From CAXSDR01 sp964236445 (GTDB taxonomy: Bacteria; Actinomycetota; Actinomycetes; Motilibacterales; Motilibacteraceae): DNA of 64,000 nucleotides. Positions 1-9,214 of the stretch are shown piece after piece. Position numbers and translations under genes: made by a program. The stretch's first letter is position 1, and each line of letters starts with the position of its first letter. Location: the NCBI GenBank assembly GCA_964236445.1, contig CAXSDR010000002.1, positions 1 to 64,000 on the forward strand. Direction: 5' to 3'. The notes below the pieces were generated by a model. That model worked only from the letters and a program-made list of their open reading frames with translations, made no database searches and was not told where the DNA came from.

Positions 1-179
1 CGATGGCCACCACCTGCGTACGGGCAGAGAGGTCCGAGGGCTGGCGCTCACGATGCGTACGCCGACTTCCTGCGGGCCACACACGATCACGTGACCGGTG
101 AAGGTCGACGGGTCAGCCAGCGACCGACTGGTGCGCCACTTCTGCGTCAAGCAGCACTCAGGCACATGCCCCCTTGGGT
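1..179. other. left edge, no assignable gene
   Basis: Short frames are open on both strands, but none has a recognisable motif, a convincing start or a ribosome-binding site. A minus-strand GTG at 49-51 would open a frame running off the left edge, and a plus-strand frame is open from base 1 to a TAG near 180. Either could be the end of a gene outside the window. No terminator for glnE is obvious here. Confidence 0.3.
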
Positions 180-3100
180 CTAGCCGAAGAAAATCCTCTC
201 CACCACGGCACGGGCCCGCCGCGATGTACGCCGGTAGTCCTCCAGCAGCTCGCCCGTCGCCGCCGGGGCGTAGCCGACGAGCCGCGCGGTGCCGGCGAGT
301 TCGCGCATGTCCTTGGGGAACTCGTCCGTCGTCCGCCCGCGCACGAGCATGGCGGCGTTGCGCACCCGCGACGCCAGGCCCCAGGACGCTGCGAGCGCGC
401 TCGCATCGGCGTCGTCGATCAGTCCCGCCGCGCGCGCGCCCTCCAGCGCGGGCAGCGTGCGCGTCGTACGCAGCGCCTCGAGCTCATGGGCGTGGCGCAG
501 CTGCAACAGCTGCACGGTCCACTCGACATCGGACAGGCCGCCGGGACCGAGCTTGAGATGGGTGGCGCGGTCGGCGTTCCGGGGCAACCGCTCCGCCTCG
601 ACACGTGCCTTCACGCGGCGGACCTCGCGTATGTCCGCCTCGTCGAGACCGCCCGCCGGCCACCGCACCGGGTTGACCAGGTCCATGAACCGGCGACCGA
701 GGTCGGCGTCTCCCGCGACAGGCACCGCGCGCAGCAGGGCCTGGCTCTCCCAGATCAGGCTCCAGCGCTCGTAGTAGGCCGCGTAGGAGGACAGCGTGCG
801 CACCAGCGGCCCTTGGCGTCCTTCCGGCCGGAGGTCGGCATCGACCAACATGGGGGGATCCGGCGCCGGAAGAGCGAGAAGCCGGCGGAGCTCGTTGGCC
901 ACGGCGTGCGCCGCTTCTCCTGCTTCGCGCTCGTCGGCTCCGGGCCACGGGTCATGCACGAACAGCACGTCGGCGTCGCTGCTGTAGCTCAGCTCGTGGC
1001 CGCCGAACCGGCCCATCGCGATGACCGCGATGCGTGTCGGCAGCGGCGAACGGCGTTCTGCCTCGGTGGCGCGGACTGCGGCGTCCAGCCCGCCGTTCAG
1101 CGTCGCCGCTGCGATGTCGGTGAGCGCCTCGCCGACCTGGTCGACGTCGAGGAAGTCGAGCACGTCGGCCACCGCGACGCGCACGAGCTCGCGGCGCCGC
1201 ACCGCCCTGACGGCCACAGCGGCGTGGACGGGGTCAAGATGGCGACCGCTCGACGCGAGCGCCTCGTCGAGGGTCGCCTCGGCGCTGCGCGGCGCCAGTT
1301 CCTCGTCGTCCCCCAGCATTGCCACCGCCTCCGGCGCGCGCAGCAGGAGGTCGGCGACATAGCGGCTGGAGGCGAGCACGCATGCCATGCGCTGTGCTGC
1401 AGCACCCTCGTCGCGCAGCTCGCGCAAATACCAGTGCGTCGAGCCCAACGCGTCGCTGACCTGCCGGAAAGCAAGCAACCCCGCGTCAGGATCTGCGGCG
1501 TCGGCGAACCAGCCGAGCATCACCGGAAGCAGAGTTCGCTGAATTGCAGCTCGCCTGCTGATGCCGGCAGTCAGTGCCTCGATGTGGCGCAACGCTCCCG
1601 CGGGATCGCTGTAGCCGAGGGCTTCAAGCCGTGCGCGCGCCGCAGCGGCACCCAACCTCGCCTCGCCGGGAGCGAGGCGGGCCACCGCTTGCAGCAGCGG
1701 ACGATAGAAGATCTTTTCATGAATCCGACGTACCTCGAGGGCATGCCCGCGCCAGGTCTCGATGAGGTTCTCGGCGGGTTCACGCCGCAGACCGAGCGAC
1801 CGCCCGATGCGGCGCAGATCGGCGACGTCCTCGGGAACCAGGTGCGTCCGGCGCAACCGGAAGATCTGGATGCGGTGCTCGAGTGTGCGCAGGAAGCGGT
1901 AGGCACCGTCGAGCGCAGCGCCGTCGTCGCGGCCGACGTAGCCGAGTGCCGACAGCGCGGCGAGCGCTTCCAGCGTGGTGGCCGAGCGCAGTGACGGGTC
2001 GTCCCGGCCGTGGACCAGCTGCAGCAGCTGCACCGCGAACTCGACATCGCGCAGGCCCCCGGGACCGAGCTTGAGCTGACGGTCCACCAGGTCGCGCGGA
2101 ATGTGCTGCTCGACGCGGCGGCGCATCTTCTGCACGTCCTCGACGAAGTCGACCCGTTGAGATGCCGACCACACCATCGGCGACAAGGCCTCGACGTAGG
2201 CCTCTCCGAGGGCGACGTCCCCTGCGACGGGACGCGCCTTGAGCAGCGCCTGGAACTCCCAGGTCTTGGCCCACCGCTCGTAGTAGGCGACATGGCTCGC
2301 GAGCGTCCGCACGAGCGGGCCGGTCTTGCCCTCCGGTCGCAGTGCGGCGTCGACCTCCCAGAGCGCCGGCTCGTTGCTGTATCCATGGCAGGCGCGCATG
2401 AGGGCCTGAGCCAGCCGGGTGCCGGTGGCCCGCGCCGCCGCCTCGCCGGCCCCCTCGGCAGGCTCCACCACGAAGATGACGTCGACGTCGCTGACGTAGT
2501 TGAGCTCGCGGCCGCCGCACTTGCCCATGCCTATGACGCTCAGACGGCACCCCACACCATGGTCGGGCTCGTCGGCGCGCGCGATGGCCAGGCTCGCCTC
2601 GAGCGCCGCTGCGGCGAGGTCGGCGAGGTCGGAGGCCGTCGCGACGAGGCCGGCCTCCCCTGCCAGGTCGCGCGCCGCCACGATCACGAGCTGGCGACGA
2701 TAGGCGGCGCGCATCGCGTCCACGCGCTCGCTGGAAGTGCAGTCGTCGCGTCCCGCGACAGCCGCAGCGACCGGCATCTCGGCCGCAGGGTCGCCACCCA
2801 CCGCCGCCAGGAGGGCTGCGCGGGGGTCGGGAACCTCGAGCGGCTTGGGCCCGCGCAGCGGGTGCCAGGCGTCCGGGTGTCGCACCAGCACCTCGCCGAG
2901 CGCCGCGCTCGTGCCGAGGACCGCGAACAAGCGGCCGCGCAGCACCGGGTCACCGTGCAGCTCACGCATCAGCTCCGCGGCGTCCGGCACGACTCCGGCC
3001 AGCGCCAGCAGCGCCACCAGGGCCAGGTCGGGATCCGGTGCCCGCCCCAGCGCCGTCAGGCTCGCCTCGTCGGCACGCAGCTGCGCCGCCGCCGGGGTGT

Positions 3101-3191
3101 GCAGCAGCTGCTCCACACGGCCGACGTCTTCGAACCCCAGGCGTGCGAGCGTCGCGCCGAAGCCCTCCGGCCGGGTCGACGAGACGGACAT
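180..3191 (-). CDS. glnE: bifunctional glutamine synthetase adenylyltransferase/adenylyl-removing enzyme
   Basis: GlnE adenylylates and deadenylylates glutamine synthetase in the cytoplasm, tuning nitrogen assimilation. The protein is 1003 aa, the family's usual length, and shows the expected internal duplication. The nucleotidyltransferase signature appears at about residues 221-241 (GMGKCGGRELNY followed by SDVDVIF) and again at about 724-744 (AMGRFGGHELSY followed by SDADVLF). By family knowledge the N-terminal half removes AMP and the C-terminal half adds it. I chose the ATG at 3191, giving MSVSSTRPEG, because the frame upstream is non-conserved sequence lying inside the next gene. It follows the glutamine synthetase gene on the same strand after 5 bases, so the two are probably cotranscribed. 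This matches the glnA2-glnE order of mycobacteria. Confidence 0.95.
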   Translation of the reverse strand: MSVSSTRPEGFGATLARLGFEDVGRVEQLLHTPAAAQLRADEASLTALGRAPDPDLALVALLALAGVVPDAAELMRELHGDPVLRGRLFAVLGTSAALGEVLVRHPDAWHPLRGPKPLEVPDPRAALLAAVGGDPAAEMPVAAAVAGRDDCTSSERVDAMRAAYRRQLVIVAARDLAGEAGLVATASDLADLAAAALEASLAIARADEPDHGVGCRLSVIGMGKCGGRELNYVSDVDVIFVVEPAEGAGEAAARATGTRLAQALMRACHGYSNEPALWEVDAALRPEGKTGPLVRTLASHVAYYERWAKTWEFQALLKARPVAGDVALGEAYVEALSPMVWSASQRVDFVEDVQKMRRRVEQHIPRDLVDRQLKLGPGGLRDVEFAVQLLQLVHGRDDPSLRSATTLEALAALSALGYVGRDDGAALDGAYRFLRTLEHRIQIFRLRRTHLVPEDVADLRRIGRSLGLRREPAENLIETWRGHALEVRRIHEKIFYRPLLQAVARLAPGEARLGAAAARARLEALGYSDPAGALRHIEALTAGISRRAAIQRTLLPVMLGWFADAADPDAGLLAFRQVSDALGSTHWYLRELRDEGAAAQRMACVLASSRYVADLLLRAPEAVAMLGDDEELAPRSAEATLDEALASSGRHLDPVHAAVAVRAVRRRELVRVAVADVLDFLDVDQVGEALTDIAAATLNGGLDAAVRATEAERRSPLPTRIAVIAMGRFGGHELSYSSDADVLFVHDPWPGADEREAGEAAHAVANELRRLLALPAPDPPMLVDADLRPEGRQGPLVRTLSSYAAYYERWSLIWESQALLRAVPVAGDADLGRRFMDLVNPVRWPAGGLDEADIREVRRVKARVEAERLPRNADRATHLKLGPGGLSDVEWTVQLLQLRHAHELEALRTTRTLPALEGARAAGLIDDADASALAASWGLASRVRNAAMLVRGRTTDEFPKDMRELAGTARLVGYAPAATGELLEDYRRTSRRARAVVERIFFG

Positions 3192-3196
3192 CCCGG

Positions 3197-4534
3197 CTAG
3201 AGCACCGGCAGATAGCGGTTGAGCTCGAAGGCCGTCACCTGGCGGCGGTATTCGGCCCACTCGGCGCGCTTGTTGCGCAGGAAGAAGTCGAAGACGTGCT
3301 CGCCCAGCGTCTCGGCGACCAGCTCGCTCGCCTCCATCGCCTTGATCGCGTCCTCGAGCGACGTCGGCAGGGGATTGATGCCGAGCGCACGGCGCTCGGA
3401 GTCGGTCAGCGACCAGACGTCGTCCTCGGCGCCTTCGGGCAGCTCGTAGCCCTGCTCGATGCCGCGCAGCCCCGCCGCGAGCAGCAGCGCGTAGGCCAGG
3501 TAGGGGTTGCAGGCCGAGTCGGGCGAGCGGATCTCGATGCGGGTGGACTGGCCCTTCGTGGGCTTGTACATCGGGACGCGTACGAGAGCAGAGCGGTTGT
3601 TGTGACCCCAGCAGATGTAGGAGGGTGCCTCGCCGCCGCCGGACAGCCGCTTGTAGGAGTTGACCCACTGGTTGGTCACCGCGGTGATCTCGGCGGCATG
3701 ACGAAGCAGCCCGGCGATGAACGACCGCCCCACCTTGGACAGCTGGTAGTCGGCGCCGGGCTCGTAGAACGCGTTCCGGTCACCCTCGAACAGCGACAGG
3801 TGCGTGTGCATGCCGGAGCCGGGATGGTCGGTGAAGGGCTTCGGCATGAAGGATGCATAGACGCCCTGCTCGAGCGCTACCTCCTTCATCACCAGCCGGA
3901 ACGTCATGAGGTTGTCGGCGGTGGTGAGGGCGTCGGCGTAGCGCAGGTCGATCTCCTGCTGACCGGGAGCGCCCTCGTGGTGGCTGAACTCGACCGAGAT
4001 GCCCATCGATTCGAGCATCGTGATCGCCTGGCGGCGGAAGTCGTGTCCGACACCGTGAGGGGTGTGGTCGAAGTAGCCGCCGTGGTCGATGGGGATGGGC
4101 ACGCCGTCGAGGCCAAAGCTCTTCTCGAAGAGGAAGAACTCGACCTCGGGATGGGTGTAGAAGCTGAAACCGAGGTCGGCCGCGCGCGCCAGCGTGCGCT
4201 TGAGCACGAAGCGCGGGTCGGCGTAGGAGGGCGTGCCGTCCGGCATGAGGATGTCGCAGAACATGCGCGCCGCGCCGGGCGCCTCCGAACGCCACGGCAG
4301 CACCTGGAACGTCTGCGGGTCGGGCTTGGCCAGCATGTCCGACTCGTAGACGCGGGCGAAGCCTTCGATCGCCGAACCGTCGAACCCGATGCCCTCTGCG
4401 AAAGCGGCTTCGAGCTCAGCCGGCGCGACGGCGACAGACTTCAGGAACCCGAGCACATCGGTGAACCACAGCCTGACGAACCGGATGTCGCGCTCTTCGA
4501 TCGTTCTGAGGACGAACTCCTCCTGGCGGCCCAT
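3197..4534 (-). CDS. glnA2: glutamine synthetase, type I (GlnA2-like)
   Basis: The gene encodes a 445-aa class I glutamine synthetase-family enzyme (glutamate + NH3 + ATP to glutamine). It has the metal-binding VEFFLF motif, the GSGMHTHLS motif with its catalytic histidine, and the EIRSPDSACNPYLA segment. The length matches the 446-aa mycobacterial GlnA2 better than the ~470-480-aa adenylylated GlnA1. At the position of the adenylylated tyrosine (NLYDLPPEE in E. coli) this protein reads AEDDVW, with Trp374 instead of Tyr. It is therefore unlikely to be the target of the adjacent GlnE; a separate GlnA1 outside the window would be. In actinobacteria GlnA2-like enzymes are accessory, and some relatives are gamma-glutamylpolyamine synthetases, so the substrate is less certain than the fold. 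Confidence 0.88.
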   Translation of the reverse strand: MGRQEEFVLRTIEERDIRFVRLWFTDVLGFLKSVAVAPAELEAAFAEGIGFDGSAIEGFARVYESDMLAKPDPQTFQVLPWRSEAPGAARMFCDILMPDGTPSYADPRFVLKRTLARAADLGFSFYTHPEVEFFLFEKSFGLDGVPIPIDHGGYFDHTPHGVGHDFRRQAITMLESMGISVEFSHHEGAPGQQEIDLRYADALTTADNLMTFRLVMKEVALEQGVYASFMPKPFTDHPGSGMHTHLSLFEGDRNAFYEPGADYQLSKVGRSFIAGLLRHAAEITAVTNQWVNSYKRLSGGGEAPSYICWGHNNRSALVRVPMYKPTKGQSTRIEIRSPDSACNPYLAYALLLAAGLRGIEQGYELPEGAEDDVWSLTDSERRALGINPLPTSLEDAIKAMEASELVAETLGEHVFDFFLRNKRAEWAEYRRQVTAFELNRYLPVL

Positions 4535-4811
4535 GGCGACATTGTGCAGGTGCAGTGTTGCCTGCGTGCACCAGGCCGGGTTCCGGCGCGCACCCGGTCA
4601 GCCCGGCCGCCCTGGGCGGGGGTCCTCAGGGCGAGCAGTCCGCGCACGAACGCCGACCGGCGATCTCTCGACCGGCGGACATGACGCGCAGGGCCACGGC
4701 GCGCCCGTCCCGGGGGTGAGGTGTGCCCGACCAGCTGACGCTGCCGCAGCGCCCGCACGACCTGAGAGGTCATCATCGGGTTGCGCGCTCTGCCAGCTTA
4801 GGCTCGACTCC
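4535..4811. other. divergent intergenic region glnA2 / nadE
   Basis: These 277 bases separate two divergent start codons and must hold both promoters. I see no gene and no clear operator. The nadE frame stays open through it, but the residues there do not resemble the nitrilase domain. Confidence 0.5.
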
Positions 4812-6650
4812 ATGCCGCAGTTGCGCATCGCGCTCGCCCAGGTCGACCCCATCGTCGGCGACATCGACGGCAACGCCGACCGGGTGCTGGAGTGGACCGC
4901 CCGGGCGGCCGAGCAGGGCGCCCACGTCGTCGCATTTCCCGAGATGATGCTCACCGGCTACCCCGTCGAGGACCTGGCGCTACGCACGTCGTTCCAGAAG
5001 GCCTCACGAGCTGCCGTCGACGCGCTCGCCCTCCGACTGCAGCAGGCCGGTGACGGCGACCGGCTCGTCATCGTCGGCTACCTCGACTCGTCGCCCGACG
5101 ACGTGCCCACCCTGGGCAGGCCCGCAGGGCTGCCGCAGAACGCGGCGGCGCTCTTGCACGGGGGTCGCGTCGTGGCGCACTACGCGAAGCACCATCTGCC
5201 CAACTACGGCGTCTTCGACGAGTTCCGCTACTTCGTCCCCGGCAGCTCGCTCGCGGTCGTACGTTTCCACGGCGTCGACGTCGCCGTTGCCATCTGCGAG
5301 GACCTCTGGCAAGAGGGTGGCCCCGTGGCAGTCACCCGGGAGGCCGGGGCGGGACTGCTGGTGGTGATCAACGCATCGCCCTACGAGCGGGCCAAGAACG
5401 ACGTACGCCTCGGGCTCGTGACCCGTCGCGCCGCCCAGGCCGGCTGCCCGCTGGCCTACGTCAACTGCGTCGGCGGCCAGGACGAGCTCGTGTTCGACGG
5501 CGACTCGTTGGTGGTCCTCGCGGACGGCACCGTCGCCGGACGCGCCCCGCAGTTCGAGCAGGCGCTGCTGCTGACCGACGTCGACCTCGCCATGGCCGGG
5601 GCCCCGACGACCAGCGTGGCCAGTGGCATCGAGGCTCCTGACCGCAGCAACGTCGCCATCGTGCGCAGCGTCGTCTCGGCACAGCCGCTTGCGGCCTACG
5701 AGCCGCTGGCGGCCACGCACACGGAGCGGTTCGGCCCCGAGGCCGAGGTCTATGCCGCGCTCGTCGCCGGGCTCGGCGACTACGTGCGCAAGAACGGCTT
5801 CCGGTCGGTCATGCTGGGCCTCTCCGGCGGCATCGACTCGGCGCTCTGCGCAGCGATCGCGGTCGACGCTCTCGGAGCCGACGCCGTGCACGGTGTGTCG
5901 ATGCCGAGCGTCTATTCCTCGGAGCACTCACGCGACGATGCGGCCGACCTCGCGGGGCGCACCGCCCTGCACTACTCCACCGTGGCGATCGCGCCCATGG
6001 TGGAGGCGTTCCGCACCGCCGTCGAGCTGACCGGGCTCGCCGAGGAGAACCTGCAGGCGCGCGTACGCGGGACCACGCTGATGGGTCTGTCCAACCAGCA
6101 CGGCCATCTCGTCCTGACCACCGGCAACAAGAGCGAGCTGTCCGTCGGCTACTCCACGCTCTACGGCGACTCGGCGGGCGGCTTTGCGCCGATCAAGGAC
6201 GTGCCCAAGACGCTCGTGTGGGCCTTGAGCCGGTGGCGCAACGAGCTCGCGGCGTCGCGTGGTGAGACACCGCCCATCCCCGAGAGCAGCATCACGAAGG
6301 AGCCGTCTGCCGAGCTGCGGCCCGACCAGCGCGACTCGGACTCGCTGCCGGACTACGACGTGCTCGACAGGCTGCTCGAGAGCTATGTCGAACTCGACCA
6401 CGGCAGCGAGGAGCTCGTCGCCGAAGGCTTCGACCCGGCCCTCGTCGAGCGCGTGCTGCGCATGGTCGACGCGGCTGAATACAAGAGACGGCAGTCGGCG
6501 CCCGGGACGAAGATCTCGCGGCGCGGGTTCGGCCGCGACCGCCGGCTCCCCGTCACCAACCGCTGGCGCGAGGTTGCGCCGGGCTCCGAGGGCAAGGCGG
6601 CCGTTGCACCTGCGGTCACCTCACCGCCCGGCGAGGGCTCGACTCCGTGA
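4812..6650 (+). CDS. nadE: glutamine-dependent NAD(+) synthetase
   Basis: The enzyme makes NAD from deamido-NAD, ATP and glutamine, the last step of NAD biosynthesis. The 612-aa protein has two domains. The N-terminal nitrilase-type glutaminase carries the Glu-Lys-Cys triad: FPEMMLTGYP near residue 43, AKHHLPNYG near 125 and AICEDLW near 160. The C-terminal ATP-pyrophosphatase domain has the PP-loop LSGGIDSAL near residue 338 and the conserved TTGNKSELSVGY segment. The ATG at 4812 (MPQLRIALAQ) is the first start that gives a canonical nitrilase N-terminus. The frame upstream stays open by about 141 codons but is non-conserved. The gene is monocistronic, divergent from glnA2 and convergent with the membrane protein that follows. 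Confidence 0.95.
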   Translation: MPQLRIALAQVDPIVGDIDGNADRVLEWTARAAEQGAHVVAFPEMMLTGYPVEDLALRTSFQKASRAAVDALALRLQQAGDGDRLVIVGYLDSSPDDVPTLGRPAGLPQNAAALLHGGRVVAHYAKHHLPNYGVFDEFRYFVPGSSLAVVRFHGVDVAVAICEDLWQEGGPVAVTREAGAGLLVVINASPYERAKNDVRLGLVTRRAAQAGCPLAYVNCVGGQDELVFDGDSLVVLADGTVAGRAPQFEQALLLTDVDLAMAGAPTTSVASGIEAPDRSNVAIVRSVVSAQPLAAYEPLAATHTERFGPEAEVYAALVAGLGDYVRKNGFRSVMLGLSGGIDSALCAAIAVDALGADAVHGVSMPSVYSSEHSRDDAADLAGRTALHYSTVAIAPMVEAFRTAVELTGLAEENLQARVRGTTLMGLSNQHGHLVLTTGNKSELSVGYSTLYGDSAGGFAPIKDVPKTLVWALSRWRNELAASRGETPPIPESSITKEPSAELRPDQRDSDSLPDYDVLDRLLESYVELDHGSEELVAEGFDPALVERVLRMVDAAEYKRRQSAPGTKISRRGFGRDRRLPVTNRWREVAPGSEGKAAVAPAVTSPPGEGSTP

Positions 6651-7410
6651 GGCGCCACGCAGCGTCGGTGCGGTGGTCAACCGTTGGACCAGACGGGCAC
6701 AACGGCATGCAGGACGAGACTGAGAAGCAGTCCGCCCCAGCCTTGAGCCGCCGCGACGTCGGGTGCGTTCGGCGCACTCCCAGGACCGGTCCGGACGCGA
6801 ACAGGAACACCAGGGCGCCGACCGGTGACGAGATGAGCCAGAACCACGCCCATCGACTGGCGCGCCACGGCTCAGGGCTGAGTGCCAGATAGACCAACGT
6901 GAGAAGCAGCAGAACCAGCACGGCCGAGGACAGACCTTCGGGAACTCCCCAGCCCAGCACCGATCCCCTGGCGGAGGCTGACCTGCCGGTCGCATCCGGC
7001 TCCGGGACGACCACAGTGATCTCACCACTGCGCTTCGCGACCTCCGCGGCGACATCGTCCGTCGTTCGCTCCACGTTCTTCGCATAGCCCGACGGCGTGC
7101 CGGTCGCCGCGGGCCGCGAGACGAGCACCTCAGCGATCCGCACGACGTACCCGTCGCGCCATCGCACGAACTGGGTGGTGGAGCCCTGCGCCCCCGGCGC
7201 CAGGCCACCCTCGATGCTCACCGAGTGCACGTCACCGCTCGCGACGCCGTCATAGAGCTCGCCCAGGGTCGCCCGGTGCTCGCCTATGACGTACGCCGTC
7301 AGCAGCGTGACCACCCAACAGAGAACCAGCCCAGCACGCCAGCACCGGAAGGCCCTCAGCAGGCGGGGCCGGCATTCGACGTCCGCTCGACTCGGTGCCG
7401 TGGTGGTCAT
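6616..7410 (-). CDS. conserved membrane protein, probable C-terminal frameshift
   Basis: As read, this is a 264-aa protein with one TM segment near residues 27-45, an extracytoplasmic domain of about 120 residues, and two more TM segments (SSAVLVLLLLTLVYLAL and WAWFWLISSPVGALVFLFA). I cannot name a function. The tail after about residue 225 is hydrophilic and low-complexity, and it overlaps the nadE 3' end by 35 bases. In another frame the same DNA encodes GWGGLLLSLVLHAVVPVW, a plausible fourth TM helix, ending at a stop at 6677. One missing base near 6733-6746 would join the two, giving four TM segments and removing the overlap. The frame break is inference from hydrophobicity and position. 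Confidence 0.6.
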   Translation of the reverse strand: MTTTAPSRADVECRPRLLRAFRCWRAGLVLCWVVTLLTAYVIGEHRATLGELYDGVASGDVHSVSIEGGLAPGAQGSTTQFVRWRDGYVVRIAEVLVSRPAATGTPSGYAKNVERTTDDVAAEVAKRSGEITVVVPEPDATGRSASARGSVLGWGVPEGLSSAVLVLLLLTLVYLALSPEPWRASRWAWFWLISSPVGALVFLFASGPVLGVRRTHPTSRRLKAGADCFSVSSCMPLCPSGPTVDHRTDAAWRLTESSPRRAVR

Positions 7411-7458
7411 GGCGCGCAGAGTAGCTCCGCGCTGCCTGCTCAGCCGCGCCGCACGTCG

Positions 7459-9096
7459 CTACGACGGGGCGAGGGTGTCAGCGGACGGTCGCACGTCGAC
7501 GGTCTGCGCCTGTCGCGGTGCGCGACCGGGCAACCACCGCAGACACACGGCAACGCCGACAAGGGTGATCGCCGCCGAAATGCCGGCAGTCAGGTGCATG
7601 GCGTGGATGAAGGCAGCGTCGGCAGGTGCACGCAGCGCATCGGCGCGGCCCTGCGCCGCCCGGATCACCGCGTCCGTGTCCTGGATCGAGCGCACCGCGA
7701 CGTCGCGAGCCTGCAGCGGCAGCGTCGTCTCGCTGTCCAGGGTGGGCCGGATCCGCTGGCGGTAGCTCGCTGACAGGACCGTGCCCAGCACAGCGACGCC
7801 GAGCGCACCGCCGACCTGGCGAACCGTGTTGTTCACCGAAGACCCGATGCCCGCACGCTCGCGTGGGAGCGACCCCATGATCGCGTTGGTTGCGGGCGGC
7901 ATCACCATCGCCATTCCCGCTCCCTGCAGCAAGAAGATGATCTCGAGAATCCACAGGGAGCTGTGCTGCTCGAGCAGGAGGAACGAGACGAACGCGACAC
8001 CGACCAGTCCGAGACCCGACGCGCACACGGTGCGGATCCCGAATCGCTGCGCCAGCCGGGCACTCTGCGGCGAGATCAGCAGCTGTGCTCCGGCCAAAGG
8101 CAGAAGCAGAACACCTGACTTCAAGGGCGTATAACCCCGCACGACCTGAAGATAGAAGACCATGAAGAAGGTCACGCCCATGAGGGCGAAGAAGGTGAGC
8201 CCGATGGTGCTCACGGCTGCCGAGAACGTCGGCTGCCGAAACAGCGACACGTCGAGCGCGGGATGGTCGCTGCGCGCCTCGAATGCGATGAAGCAGCCGA
8301 CGATGACGAGACCCACGGCAAGCGACGTCAGAGCGAGCGCATCGGTGAACGACCCCACGTCACCGATGCGGATGATCCCGTAGACGACCAGCACGAGGCC
8401 GCTGATCTGCAGCAGCACACCGATCGGGTCGAGCCGGCCCGGCGCAGGGTTGCGTGACTCGGGCACGATGAACAGGATCGCCACGAGACCCAGCACCACG
8501 ATGGGCACGTTGATCAGGAAGACGCTCCCCCACCAGAACCTCTGAAGCAGCAAGCCACCGGTGATGGGACCTATCGCGATGCCGAGGCCGACGGCTCCCG
8601 CCCAGATGCCGATGGCCTTCGCCCGTTCGGCGGGGTCGAACACATTGCTGATGATCGCCAGGGTCGAGGGCATCACGGCCGCACCACCGATGCCCATGGC
8701 AGCGCGCGCCAGGATGAGCTGGTTGGGGTCCTGCGCATAAGCAGACCCCACCGAGGCGAGCCCGAACAGCACGAAGCCGATCATCAGGGTGAGCTTGCGT
8801 CCCCGCCGGTCACCGACCACTCCCCAGGTGAAGAGCAGCGCGGCAAAGACGAGGGTGTAGCTGTTGATGGACCACTGCAGCTCGCCCTGGGTCGCACCGA
8901 GCCCCTCACGCGGGTCTGCGATCACTCGCAGCGCCACGTTGAGCACGCTGTTGTCGAGGACGACGATGAGCAGGCTGACGACGAGGACCGCGAGGACATA
9001 CCACCGTCGAGGATGGCCGCCCTCGACAGGGGCGCTGTGGGCGAACGGACCGCGCGCCAGGGCAGGTGGCGGGGGCGACGTCGACGAGGGGCTCAT
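7459..9096 (-). CDS. MFS transporter, DHA2 family (14 TM)
   Basis: This 545-aa drug:H+ antiporter-2 type permease has the expected ~14 hydrophobic segments. Motif A reads GDRRGRKLTLMIG after TM2. Motif C, diagnostic of antiporters, reads GLGIAIGPITGG in TM5. The LDNSVLNVAL segment in TM1 resembles the LDxTIVNVALP signature of EmrB/QacA proteins. I chose the ATG at 9096 (MSPSSTSPPP), which leaves a short Pro-rich cytoplasmic N-terminus; the frame continues upstream to 9216 but there overlaps the divergent panB start. Substrates are probably lipophilic drugs or metabolites. No neighbouring regulator points to a specific compound. Confidence 0.88.
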   Translation of the reverse strand: MSPSSTSPPPPALARGPFAHSAPVEGGHPRRWYVLAVLVVSLLIVVLDNSVLNVALRVIADPREGLGATQGELQWSINSYTLVFAALLFTWGVVGDRRGRKLTLMIGFVLFGLASVGSAYAQDPNQLILARAAMGIGGAAVMPSTLAIISNVFDPAERAKAIGIWAGAVGLGIAIGPITGGLLLQRFWWGSVFLINVPIVVLGLVAILFIVPESRNPAPGRLDPIGVLLQISGLVLVVYGIIRIGDVGSFTDALALTSLAVGLVIVGCFIAFEARSDHPALDVSLFRQPTFSAAVSTIGLTFFALMGVTFFMVFYLQVVRGYTPLKSGVLLLPLAGAQLLISPQSARLAQRFGIRTVCASGLGLVGVAFVSFLLLEQHSSLWILEIIFLLQGAGMAMVMPPATNAIMGSLPRERAGIGSSVNNTVRQVGGALGVAVLGTVLSASYRQRIRPTLDSETTLPLQARDVAVRSIQDTDAVIRAAQGRADALRAPADAAFIHAMHLTAGISAAITLVGVAVCLRWLPGRAPRQAQTVDVRPSADTLAPS

Positions 9097-9214
9097 GTAC
9101 CGACGGTAGGGAGGGAGTCGACGCTGCGCAACCGCAGTGGACCTTGGTGAAGCGGTAGCCTCAGGGTGTCCGGGGACGCGTACGCGCCACGAGACTGACC
9201 CGAGGAGCCGTTGC

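Noticed and set aside
174..1994. 606-codon plus-strand frame antisense to glnE
   Set aside because: It has no family likeness and lies fully across a well-supported gene; long open antisense frames are expected at this GC content.
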